Assembly: GCA_002471805.1 (NCBI GenBank)
Contig: DKQR01000030.1
Location: 5,940-22,377 of the forward strand
Direction: 5' to 3'
DNA: 16,438 nt
Origin: Fidelibacterota bacterium UBA7303
GTDB lineage: Bacteria > Fidelibacterota > Marinisomatia > Marinisomatales > UBA1611
In this document: positions 9,401 through 15,512 of the stretch, one piece after another
Position numbering within the stretch: position 1 is the stretch's first letter
How the letters are laid out: the number at the start of each line of letters is the position of its first letter
The notes under the pieces: model-generated
What the model saw: only the letters and a program-made list of their open reading frames with translations
What the model was told of the DNA's origin: nothing
The model's database searches: none
Translations under genes and position numbers: made by a program

Positions 9401-9800
9401 TGTTACAGAAAGTAAGGGCAGTTTTTCTGCCGTACCGGATGGTGCAATCGGATCCTATCCTGTTTTGGGGGAACCCAGGCTCACATTGGTCATACACTAT
9501 TCAACTATGGCACAAGATACAGATTCTGGAGTACCAAAGAATTTTAAGTTGTATCCGGTGTTTCCCAATCCCTTCAATCCGACAGCGGTGATACGGTATG
9601 ATGTCCCAAAATCCAGTGATGTAAGTTTGTTGGTATATGATTTGCGCGGGCGGCTGGTAAAAAAACTGATAAGTAAAAGTTTTAAACCAGGGAGATACCA
9701 CTCCAGGTGGATACCAGATAAGGTTGCTTCTGGTGTATATATACTAAGGCTGCAGACGGAAGAAAAAGAATTCAATCAGAGAATCACTTATATCAAGTAA
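6462..9800 (+). CDS. Secreted parallel beta-helix protein with T9SS type A sorting domain
   Basis: This 1112-aa protein starts at TTG 6462, supported by TAGGA five bases upstream and an immediate signal peptide (cleavage near residue 18, SEVSA|TN). Residues 19-100 carry the YYVATSYGNDSNNGT...PYKTIAKA...GDNCYIRQGRYHETI pattern that opens right-handed parallel beta-helix proteins of the DUF1565/polysaccharide lyase type. Beta-helix coils run to about 560, and SPGSGSALIDAG...GPDIGAYE (586-620) is the usual end motif. Residues 650-830 form a module seen in T9SS cargo (RMMSSPVSG, GQGFLVYVFDD, AGNPYTKTIDWDD, IAPFQGFWVQAS). Residues 1027-1112 are a T9SS type A sorting domain (FPNPFNPTAVIRYDVP, DLRGRLVKKL, ASGVYILRL). 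It is probably moved across the outer membrane by T9SS and anchored or released after sorting-domain cleavage. The substrate may be a polysaccharide, but no catalytic residues were identified. Confidence 0.85.
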   Translation: MIILRLIWLIFFLSEVSATNYYVATSYGNDSNNGTSLTTPYKTIAKAASVMSAGDNCYIRQGRYHETITISNLDGSSGSEIIFTNYNNERVIMDGTIPITSTWTQVGSSNIWRTKLSSDIWQLFLDWEEQVMARWPNAKFSDNTIWDNDNYWAKGTIDDDENAYSNGTLIDDPYTNSAGTTIDLNAAGFDLDETNKQAIAILNVGSFKTWSRLVTSHSGNTFNYATVPSWKTKHHYYYFEGRREFLDQAGEWWYDTYNNADSLYYYANNGVDPNKLDFRGKVQSYAFSITASEYIHIKNLEFFGTTVYFSNGDNCLVYGCNFMYPSCSKRMLRVVDTAPEMTIFTSNSSNSIIRRSAFRNTDGIALEMWGGDNRIDSSYFHHIDYSVADNTGLMVTIRMNGSDNIFSYNTVHRTGASATLWLGDAPLVEYNDLSDTGHLQSDGSMVQIAESEQDGAICRYNWLHDTEKYGARFDHSGTADGTNGTMNHNVAWNCEAGGIMAKGDNHKIYNNTVLNSGSRNDIIVLQVNDGDHSSSIVRNNAADKIANHRTNNVAIDFGTYTNNWNGYNESVTLNSILTDTSNNNFSPGSGSALIDAGITVAGITDQYTNNGSGPDIGAYEDGNTDWTAGHGWNVSTTFGSSWIPIHGATISGNSGFRMMSSPVSGTIMNDLLDELWIQGMTGGDVTDGTANVWLLDLAGQSWSAVSNISSQSLTAGQGFLVYVFDDIDFDSDSDLPIDLYVSGAHTTADVTISNIPQNSYYLAGNPYTKTIDWDDISKTNLSSVVSVWDDATSDWKTYNGSAGDLTNGLIAPFQGFWVQASGGIGSLTIQAADIATSAGTFLGRIIDADSSGYVLITATMGEQVSTAYMTFAADAEVYRDNGDAEKLLPLQATSRIAMMSIIENKPYKINNLPLSIDSVLMVPLDILTLNLDTANNFVTEAYEVSLTFGLEHVPDLVFMTLIDNVNGAEYDLHTSQGITIVTESKGSFSAVPDGAIGSYPVLGEPRLTLVIHYSTMAQDTDSGVPKNFKLYPVFPNPFNPTAVIRYDVPKSSDVSLLVYDLRGRLVKKLISKSFKPGRYHSRWIPDKVASGVYILRLQTEEKEFNQRITYIK

Positions 9801-10134
9801 TCAGATTGGCGAGAATATTTTTCGTTATGTATTAAAAATCTATTTATTTTTAGTGTTTTGAGTTTATTAATAATTGCGTGGTATTAAAGTAGTTAACACT
9901 CTACAGGTCCCTTGATGGTATCCACTATTTTACTTTAATGACAAATATAAATAATAGAATTCAATATTAAAGTATTACTTTAAGTAAAGAAAATATATCG
10001 AAAAATATTGAATATTATAGCTATACTATATTTGTAAATTAATACTATAAATTCTAATATTTATAGATATAGAGTTATCTATTAAATAAAAAATGTATTG
10101 ATTGCATTATAATAGAATTGTATTTTTCATTACT
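9801..10134. promoter_or_regulatory. AT-rich intergenic control region
   Basis: These 334 nt contain no supported gene. They hold a weak hairpin directly after the beta-helix gene (9810-9824), four copies of the half-site TTAAAGTA in both orientations (9884-9983), a candidate FCB-type -7 element TATATTTG at 10027-10034 matching TAnnTTTG, and an 8-bp inverted repeat CTATAAAT/ATTTATAG at 10045-10066. A TTG lies 16 nt upstream of the -7 candidate, shorter than the usual spacing, so the promoter call is weak. The region most likely drives the giant gene downstream. Confidence 0.4.
9884..9983. repeat. TTAAAGTA half-site cluster including a 17-bp palindrome
   Basis: TTAAAGTA occurs at 9884-9891, its reverse complement TACTTTAA at 9931-9938, and both together as the perfect palindrome TTAAAGTATTACTTTAA at 9967-9983 (8-bp arms, 1-bp centre). 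Four copies in 100 bp upstream of a candidate promoter suggest an operator for a dimeric regulator. Because the region is strongly AT-rich, chance recurrence cannot be excluded. Confidence 0.4.
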
Positions 10135-13100
10135 ATGCGAAAAATAAGAATCATCGCTGTCCTTGCTTTGTGTACAGTTTTACTGGCTCAGAGCGGCGGC
10201 AGTAAAAAAAGGAAAGTGTATCGAACCCAATGGGGGACGATGATCACAGCCCCGGAAACGCCTGAGAAAGATCAGGTAAAAAAAACAAAATTGGAGATGG
10301 AAAAGATCCAGAAACGGATCCAAGCCAAGTTAAATAAAACTTCTAAAAAGCATCATCAGGAAATGGAAGGCCTTAGGGAGGACTATGATTCTCAAATGGC
10401 CACAATGCAGGAAGATTATAACTACCAGATATCGAAGATGCAGGAACAGATCGATCTGCTTTATCATCTTACTCAGAAAAAGGCCGATTCGGTATTCGTA
10501 TTCAATTATGATTCTACCATAGTCTATGACACCACTACCGTATTTGATACTACGTTTATTTACACTAACGCTACCACGACAGTTTATGATACAGCAGTCT
10601 TTTATGATAGTCTATATGTATATAATTACGACACTACCACCATTGTACAGACCAACTTTGACACTGTTGTGGTTTATGACACTTCATTTGTGAATACATT
10701 TGACACGACCTTTGTAAACGTGGAGCAGACTAATTATGATACCACGGTTGTTTATGATAGCCTTTTTATTTTTACTTATGATACTACATATGTAAGGGAT
10801 ACCCTCTGGGTATTTGCCTACGACACCACTAGCGTATATGATACCTCCTGGGTATTTGCCTACGACACCACCTTTATACGGGATTCTATGTGGGTATTTG
10901 CCTATGATACCATGGTGGTTTATGATACAACCACAGTGGTGAATAATGACACTGTCACCATACATACCTATGCTACCAACTTTAAACCTGAAATGATCGA
11001 CGGCCAACAAACCCAGTTTCCGGTCTGGAAAACCATGGACGATGCCATCCAGGCCCGCAATGCCGGTGACAAACGGGCCCAGAGCTGGATCAATGAGGCG
11101 CTTTATGCTGCTGATGGTGATTGGAACCGGGCCAAAGATGAATATAAAAAATTCCAGAGGATTTATTCATCCGCCACGGTAAAAAGCATTTTACGGCAGC
11201 CCAGCAATCCCAACTTTATCGGTCCGAGAGAAGAAATGAAATATCGTTCTGTGACGTATGATACGCTCCGTATCATAACCTTTGATACCCTGGTAGTCCA
11301 GGATACGCTCCGGGACCTGGTCAGGCAGACCGTAATGAGTTATGATACGAGTGTGGTTAATGACCATAATGAAGTGATCAAGCATACCACCCCGCCTGAG
11401 CATGAAATGGTGGTACGCTACCACGATAACGGTCGTATAAAGGAACAGGGGTTTATGAAAGGTCGCAAACGAAACGGTGTCTGGTCCTTTTATAGTACAT
11501 CCGGGAAAGAAATTCGGAAGACTACCTACGATATGGGGCAAATCACTGAAGATGTGGACCTGAATAATGGGAAAAATACTGGATCCAAAAAACGAGAAAT
11601 GGTACGTCCAAAAGCACTGGCCAAGGCAGTGCACACGAAATACGATACACCACCCAGGCCCAAATCGCGTATTGTCCCAGTCGTTGATGTGATTCATGAA
11701 GGGACCTTTGTTACCATCCAGTTCCAGGTGGATCGAGAGGGACAGGTCCAAGAGGCCAATGTGATCAAAAGCAGCGCAATTGTAGCCTTGGATCAGGCAG
11801 CGGTTCGAGCTGTAAAGAACACTGATTTCCACCCGGCAGCCATTAAAGGTGTACCAACAGCAGTATGGACGGAACTGGAGATCCTGTTTCCGGCCAATTC
11901 GGTGAAATCTGTCTTAAGCCCCGGAATAACCAGGGCTGATTTTCAGGACCTTTATCTGAGCCAGGTCGGTAAAGCGCTGGAGAAAGAAGGAATAGAATTT
12001 TCTGATCAGCAGCAGGATGAATTCCTTGAAAATTTTCAGGCCCAGATCGAAGAAACCTATTCTGAGATTGAAGCTATACATATGGAAGAAGAGGCTGCTT
12101 TCCTGAAAAATGAAATCCAAAATTTTATTTTTCATATGGATAATGAAGAAGGAACCCTGCAAAGCGGGGTACAATTATATCGGGCTACATCAGAATCCCG
12201 GATCACACTTATAGATCGAGATGGGACTGTTCTGGCAGACTCACACCTGAATCAGGATGGGGTTGAGGCCATGGACAAACATGACACCCGGCCGGAGATC
12301 TTGGCAGCGAAAATCTCCGAATATGGGGTTGCAGTACGTCACAGTGAAACCCTGCAAAAGAAGTTGTTATATGTTGCCCATGCCGTTGATAAAAATGATG
12401 ATGACAGGCGCATTTATGTACGTTTTTCCAAGCCCCTGGATGAAATCCGGGAACAGCGGGCCCTTCGGGTTTATGAACAAGAGGTGATAACAGCGCTTGC
12501 AGCCGGCAAGGTAAATCTGGAGAAAAGTAATCAATCCGCATTCTTAAACAACTATACAAAGGGGCTGAAAGGTCAGTTTGCGGAGCGCGGTTATGGAGCG
12601 GATATTGAGGGTAATGAAGAGATCATTCGATCTTACACCGATAAATTGGAAGCAAAGAGTCAGGAAATAGCGGGCACCCTGAAGCGGGAGATCGATACCT
12701 TTATCACATACCTGCGCAGCCTGTCCACGAGTGGTTTACAGTCTTCAGCAGCTTCTTATGCTCAGTCCGCGGATGTACGCGTGACCTTAATCGACTCCAA
12801 AGGAGTTGTTCGGGCAGACTCAGATATGGACCTGCTCCGAGTGTCTCAGATGGATAACCACATCAATCGGCTGGAAGTGGCGCAATCCAATACGCTTCCT
12901 TATGGGACTGCATTTCGGTACAGCAATACACTGCAGCGGCGATTTGTTTATGTTACCCGCCGTCTTCCGAAGGTGCTGCAGGAGGTTCAATATGTGCGCC
13001 TGGCTCGATCCCTGCGGGCAGACTATTCCCAGGTGCATATGGCAGAGGATGAACTCCTGGATCTATATGTATCCCTCATTGAAAAGAGTTTTGGCCGTGC

Positions 13101-14457
13101 TGAAGTGAATTTCAGTGAAAAGCAGCGTAAGGATTTTAGCAACAGTTTTCAACTGGAGGCTAGAAAGCGCAACCGCAAGGTGCGTATGAATTCCAAATTG
13201 AAGCATTACCGCCTCTATATTGAGGAAATCAACCAAGGATTAGATGCGGTTCAACTGATGCTAAGTGTAGAGCAGGAAAATTTATTTGCTAAGGTGTATC
13301 GTGAAAATGTGGTCCGTGAGTTCAGTGCCAGCGAAAATGTGAATGTAGACGTGAATGAGGAATCTATTCGTACGTATCTGAAAAACCTGGCAGCGCAGGA
13401 AGAGCGACGTAAAAAAATGGCTCTTAAGGAAGGACCGATAGTCACCTATCATGATAATGGCCGGGTCAAGGAAAAAGGTGAATATATCGCCGGTCGTAAA
13501 GAGGGAGTGTGGCAGGTCTACAGCGAAAGAGGAAAACTGGTACAGACTGTTACCTATAAGAAGGGAAAAGTGGTTACCACCGCTGCTCCGGAGCAGGTCA
13601 AGGATTTTGCGACCTATCACGACAACGGGCGCATTAAGGAACAGGGTATAACCAAAAACAGCAAAAGGGACGGTGAATGGAAGCTCTATGATAACCGGGG
13701 AGAATTAGAGATAATTACTGTATATGACCAGGGCAAAATCATTCGTCAAGACCGGCCGCAGCAAATAGAAAAAGTGGCTGAATATCATGATAACGGCCGT
13801 ATAAAGGCACAAGGGTTCATTAAAGATGGACAGAAGGACGGTGTTTGGAAACTATACAGCAGCAGGGGCAAACTGGTCAAATCGGTTACCTACGCCAATG
13901 GGAAAATCATTCGGGATGAAGGCTCATCGAAAAAAGATACGTTGGAAAAATTGCGGGAAGGCGCTTATTTGACCTTCCACGACAATGGCCGCGTCAAGGA
14001 AAAAGGGAATTTTGAGAAAAACAAAAAAACCGGAGAGTGGCGGGAATACGATGATCGCGGGAATATTACAGCCATTACTATATACGAGAAGGGTCAGGTA
14101 TTATTTACCCAAAATCCAAATATGGTCAAATCCTACACATCCTACCACAATAATGGCCGGATAAAGGAGCAGGGCATGCTGAAGGGCACCGTAAGAAATG
14201 GTGAATGGCGCTTATACGGTAAACGCGGGAAACTGCTGCGCAAAACAAATTATTACCAGGGCAAAATTGTTGACCAGAACAGTACCAGGATCATTGATTC
14301 GTTTGTGACCTACCACAATAATGGTTTTGTGAAGGAAGAAGGTATCTTAAAAATGGGACAGCGTGACGGGATATGGATGATGTATGATGATGACGGTGAT
14401 CATGTTGAAACAGTGACCTACAACAATGGGAAAGTCCTGAGCCGGGAAAAGGTATAA
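10135..14457 (+). CDS. Giant exported TonB_C / sensor-domain / MORN_2 repeat fusion protein
   Basis: ATG 10135 gives 1440 aa with a clean signal peptide (MRKIRIIAVLALCTVLLAQ); an in-frame TTG at 10102 would add 11 residues, and neither start has a Shine-Dalgarno sequence. Positions below use the longer form. Residues 55-120 form a charged coiled coil. Residues 128-292 are Tyr/Asp/Thr-rich repeats with a 14-residue period (WVFAYDTT..YDT). Residues 437-480 are one MORN_2 repeat (YHDNGRIKEQG...NGVWSFY). Residues 530-597 are a TonB C-terminal domain (VTIQFQVDREGQV...DQAAVRAV...FHPAA...VPTAVW). Residues 690-785 and 880-975 are two sensor-kinase-type input domains (ITLIDRDGTVLADS, VTLIDSKGVVRADS), separated by helical linkers. 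Residues 1111-1450 are six more MORN_2 repeats. No kinase, HAMP domain or internal membrane helix is present. It is probably a periplasmic or outer-membrane-associated scaffold or sensor; the function is not known. Confidence 0.8.
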   Translation: MRKIRIIAVLALCTVLLAQSGGSKKRKVYRTQWGTMITAPETPEKDQVKKTKLEMEKIQKRIQAKLNKTSKKHHQEMEGLREDYDSQMATMQEDYNYQISKMQEQIDLLYHLTQKKADSVFVFNYDSTIVYDTTTVFDTTFIYTNATTTVYDTAVFYDSLYVYNYDTTTIVQTNFDTVVVYDTSFVNTFDTTFVNVEQTNYDTTVVYDSLFIFTYDTTYVRDTLWVFAYDTTSVYDTSWVFAYDTTFIRDSMWVFAYDTMVVYDTTTVVNNDTVTIHTYATNFKPEMIDGQQTQFPVWKTMDDAIQARNAGDKRAQSWINEALYAADGDWNRAKDEYKKFQRIYSSATVKSILRQPSNPNFIGPREEMKYRSVTYDTLRIITFDTLVVQDTLRDLVRQTVMSYDTSVVNDHNEVIKHTTPPEHEMVVRYHDNGRIKEQGFMKGRKRNGVWSFYSTSGKEIRKTTYDMGQITEDVDLNNGKNTGSKKREMVRPKALAKAVHTKYDTPPRPKSRIVPVVDVIHEGTFVTIQFQVDREGQVQEANVIKSSAIVALDQAAVRAVKNTDFHPAAIKGVPTAVWTELEILFPANSVKSVLSPGITRADFQDLYLSQVGKALEKEGIEFSDQQQDEFLENFQAQIEETYSEIEAIHMEEEAAFLKNEIQNFIFHMDNEEGTLQSGVQLYRATSESRITLIDRDGTVLADSHLNQDGVEAMDKHDTRPEILAAKISEYGVAVRHSETLQKKLLYVAHAVDKNDDDRRIYVRFSKPLDEIREQRALRVYEQEVITALAAGKVNLEKSNQSAFLNNYTKGLKGQFAERGYGADIEGNEEIIRSYTDKLEAKSQEIAGTLKREIDTFITYLRSLSTSGLQSSAASYAQSADVRVTLIDSKGVVRADSDMDLLRVSQMDNHINRLEVAQSNTLPYGTAFRYSNTLQRRFVYVTRRLPKVLQEVQYVRLARSLRADYSQVHMAEDELLDLYVSLIEKSFGRAEVNFSEKQRKDFSNSFQLEARKRNRKVRMNSKLKHYRLYIEEINQGLDAVQLMLSVEQENLFAKVYRENVVREFSASENVNVDVNEESIRTYLKNLAAQEERRKKMALKEGPIVTYHDNGRVKEKGEYIAGRKEGVWQVYSERGKLVQTVTYKKGKVVTTAAPEQVKDFATYHDNGRIKEQGITKNSKRDGEWKLYDNRGELEIITVYDQGKIIRQDRPQQIEKVAEYHDNGRIKAQGFIKDGQKDGVWKLYSSRGKLVKSVTYANGKIIRDEGSSKKDTLEKLREGAYLTFHDNGRVKEKGNFEKNKKTGEWREYDDRGNITAITIYEKGQVLFTQNPNMVKSYTSYHNNGRIKEQGMLKGTVRNGEWRLYGKRGKLLRKTNYYQGKIVDQNSTRIIDSFVTYHNNGFVKEEGILKMGQRDGIWMMYDDDGDHVETVTYNNGKVLSREKV
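10807..10907 (+). repeat. 42-bp tandem repeat inside the giant gene
   Basis: The string TGGGTATTTGCCTACGACAC recurs at 10807 and 10849, and in near-identical form at 10891, exactly 42 bp (14 codons) apart. It encodes successive WVFAYDTT units. The near-identical DNA indicates recent tandem duplication, while flanking copies in the same protein region have diverged. Confidence 0.85.
13432..14454 (+). repeat. Six tandem MORN_2 repeats at the C-terminus of the giant protein
   Basis: Within the giant gene, six units of roughly 55 codons each begin with a YHDNGRIKEQG-like motif (residues about 1116, 1172, 1228, 1292, 1348 and 1404), continue with G-x-W-x-x-Y and close with a TxYxxGK motif. This is the MORN_2/YwqK-type toxin-antitoxin-like repeat found in many exported FCB proteins. 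The units are diverged at the DNA level, and spacers of 10-20 residues separate them. Confidence 0.8.
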
Positions 14458-14472
14458 CAAAACATCTCAATC

Positions 14473-14506
14473 AATGAAAAACCCTGCAGCAGCAGGGTTT
14501 TTCATT
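14473..14506. terminator. Strong rho-independent terminator, possibly bidirectional
   Basis: A perfect 15-bp inverted repeat with the 4-base loop AGCA lies 16 nt after the giant gene's stop. Its core is CCCTGC/GCAGGG, flanked by A5 on the left and T5 on the right, so it can act in both directions. It separates the giant gene from the next two-gene unit. Confidence 0.88.
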
Positions 14507-14579
14507 TACAACCCTATAATTTCCCTTGAGATTCATTTCTTTTTTTCACATAATTCGCTATGAGAATTGAGGGAAAATA

Positions 14580-14819
14580 ATGAAAAACTATATCAAAGGC
14601 CTGATCACAGGGATGACAGTATCGTTTTGTGTGGTGGTATTCACCGGGGCTGGTGAAAAAAGCAGCACAAACGAACTGCTTGAAAAAATCCAGCAAGATA
14701 TCAGCAATATTGAAAGTGATGTGTACCGCATGAGCGAAAAAGGTGTGGAATGCCTTGGCGCTGTCCGCTGCGGCGGCGGTTTTGTGGATCGCATAGTGGA
14801 AGAAGTGAACTGCCAGTGA
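14580..14819 (+). CDS. Small membrane-anchored protein with C-terminal cysteines
   Basis: This 79-aa protein has a hydrophobic N-terminal segment (about residues 6-24) acting as an anchor or signal peptide, a short amphipathic helix (about 30-52, NELLEKIQQDISNIESDVYR) that may form a coiled coil, and a Cys/Gly-containing tail with Cys58, Cys64 and Cys78; Cys17 lies in the hydrophobic segment. A GAGGG ribosome site sits just upstream of ATG 14580. It overlaps the following gene by 4 nt (GTGA), so the two are translationally coupled and likely function together. The family is not recognised. The cysteines could form disulfides in the periplasm. Confidence 0.7.
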   Translation: MKNYIKGLITGMTVSFCVVVFTGAGEKSSTNELLEKIQQDISNIESDVYRMSEKGVECLGAVRCGGGFVDRIVEEVNCQ

Positions 14820-15298
14820 AGTCCAGTAGATACACTCTGCTGCTGGGCTTGGTATTCAGCCTGTCTGTTTGCGGATTATTGGAAGCTCAATCGGTGTATA
14901 TCTCGATCCAGCCATTTGACCATACCGGTATGGAAGAGGCAGCGGTGGAAGATATTATATACCTTCTTGAAACCCGATTCAGGGGGTCTGCTCTGGTCCC
15001 ATTGGTGCCTAAGGAACAGAAGGCAGAATTCATGGAACAAGACCAGTACGAGCTCGACGGATCGATCCGCATCAAACCGATCCAGCTGAAAAACATGTTT
15101 GGCAGGTACAAGGTGATTCGCGGCCGCCTGGACGTGTTCGCTGAACATTATTCTCTTTCTGCAGAAATGGTCGATACGGATACGAAGGCCCTGGAAGCTT
15201 CTTTCCATTTTAAGGGTACGCTCCAAGAGGTTCGCACCGCAGGTGTAAATGGTATGGTCGTAGAATTTTCCAGCCGTCTGGCGAAACTGGGTCTTTGA
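14816..15298 (+). CDS. Exported CsgG/TolB-N-like protein
   Basis: The preferred start is GTG 14816, which overlaps the previous stop as GTGA, has GGAAGAAG about 10 nt upstream and begins directly with a signal peptide (MKSSRYTLLLGLVFSLSVCGLLEA|QS). An upstream ATG at 14750 in frame would place a non-signal segment in front and is rejected. The mature protein, within 160 aa in total, follows the layout of the CsgG/TolB N-terminal fold: an opening strand YISIQPFDHTG (28-38), a helix AVEDIIYLLETRF, a middle region, then YKVIRGRLDVFAEHYSLSAEMVDTDTK (98-124). In that fold, the corresponding element reads as a V-x-G-x(n)-Y-x(3)-A-x(2)-VD-x-x-T pattern. The Cys at 19 is not in a proper lipobox. Role is probably periplasmic; the specific function is unknown. 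Confidence 0.65.
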   Translation: MKSSRYTLLLGLVFSLSVCGLLEAQSVYISIQPFDHTGMEEAAVEDIIYLLETRFRGSALVPLVPKEQKAEFMEQDQYELDGSIRIKPIQLKNMFGRYKVIRGRLDVFAEHYSLSAEMVDTDTKALEASFHFKGTLQEVRTAGVNGMVVEFSSRLAKLGL

Positions 15299-15331
15299 TC
15301 ATTTTACCATTCATCCTGTTTCAGGATAGAC

Positions 15332-15357
15332 ATTATTACCCAGCACATGGTAATAAT
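15332..15357. repeat. 9-bp inverted repeat after the CsgG/TolB-N-like gene
   Basis: ATTATTACC (15332-15340) and GGTAATAAT (15349-15357) form a perfect 9-bp stem with an 8-base loop. A second short hairpin, ATCCTG-TTT-CAGGAT, precedes it at 15313-15327. Neither has a following T run, so they are weak terminator candidates; they may be an operator or a processing signal between this gene and the moaA leader. Confidence 0.4.
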
Positions 15358-15400
15358 TTGAAAAAACTCGATAATAGACTTAAGTTACCAGTGCACTCTT

Positions 15401-15512
15401 AGCCAAAAGACCTACGTTCTTCCTGATGGAAGAGATAAGGCCTGCGGCCGGCACGGCTAAGCTGGAAACGGTTTTGCCGCTCCCGATTCCCTCTCCTCAG
15501 GGATGAATTGGA
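15401..15512 (+). promoter_or_regulatory. Structured moaA leader, candidate molybdenum-cofactor riboswitch
   Basis: The 5' leader directly before moaA is rich in complementary segments: TCTTCC-TGAT-GGAAGA (15418-15433), GCGGC (15444-15448) with GCCGC (15476-15480) enclosing GCCG-GCA-CGGC, and TCCCT/AGGGA (15488-15503). GGAAACGG followed by GCCGCTCCCG (15464-15485) resembles the 3' core of Moco-type riboswitches, where a hairpin is followed by CTCCCG just before moaA in E. coli. Such an element would repress moaA when cofactor is abundant. The similarity is from memory and was not scored by covariance. Confidence 0.4.

Noticed and set aside
10102..10134. TTG start at 10102 for the giant gene
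   Set aside because: It adds 11 residues before a signal peptide that begins properly at ATG 10135, and it has no ribosome site. It remains possible.
11191..11832. Long minus-strand open frame of 213 codons inside the giant gene
   Set aside because: It lies opposite a well-supported coding region with TonB_C and MORN_2 domains, has no ribosome site or recognisable domain, and is explained by codon bias on the other strand.
11689..11892. Calling the giant protein a TonB energy transducer
   Set aside because: The TonB_C domain is real by pattern, but the protein has a cleavable signal peptide rather than a TonB anchor, the domain is internal, and no exbB/exbD genes are nearby.
13432..14454. 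Regular repeats resembling a CRISPR array
   Set aside because: The repeats are in frame, diverged in DNA and encode MORN_2 units; there are no identical repeats with unique spacers.
14750..15298. Longer version of the CsgG/TolB-N-like gene starting at ATG 14750
   Set aside because: The extra 22 residues overlap the previous gene, precede the signal peptide and have no Shine-Dalgarno sequence; GTG 14816 fits better.
15401..15420. Possible cobalamin riboswitch B12 box in the moaA leader
   Set aside because: AGCCAAAAGACCTACG is only loosely similar to the B12 box, it stands at the 5' rather than 3' end of the leader, and no GCCACTG element precedes it.
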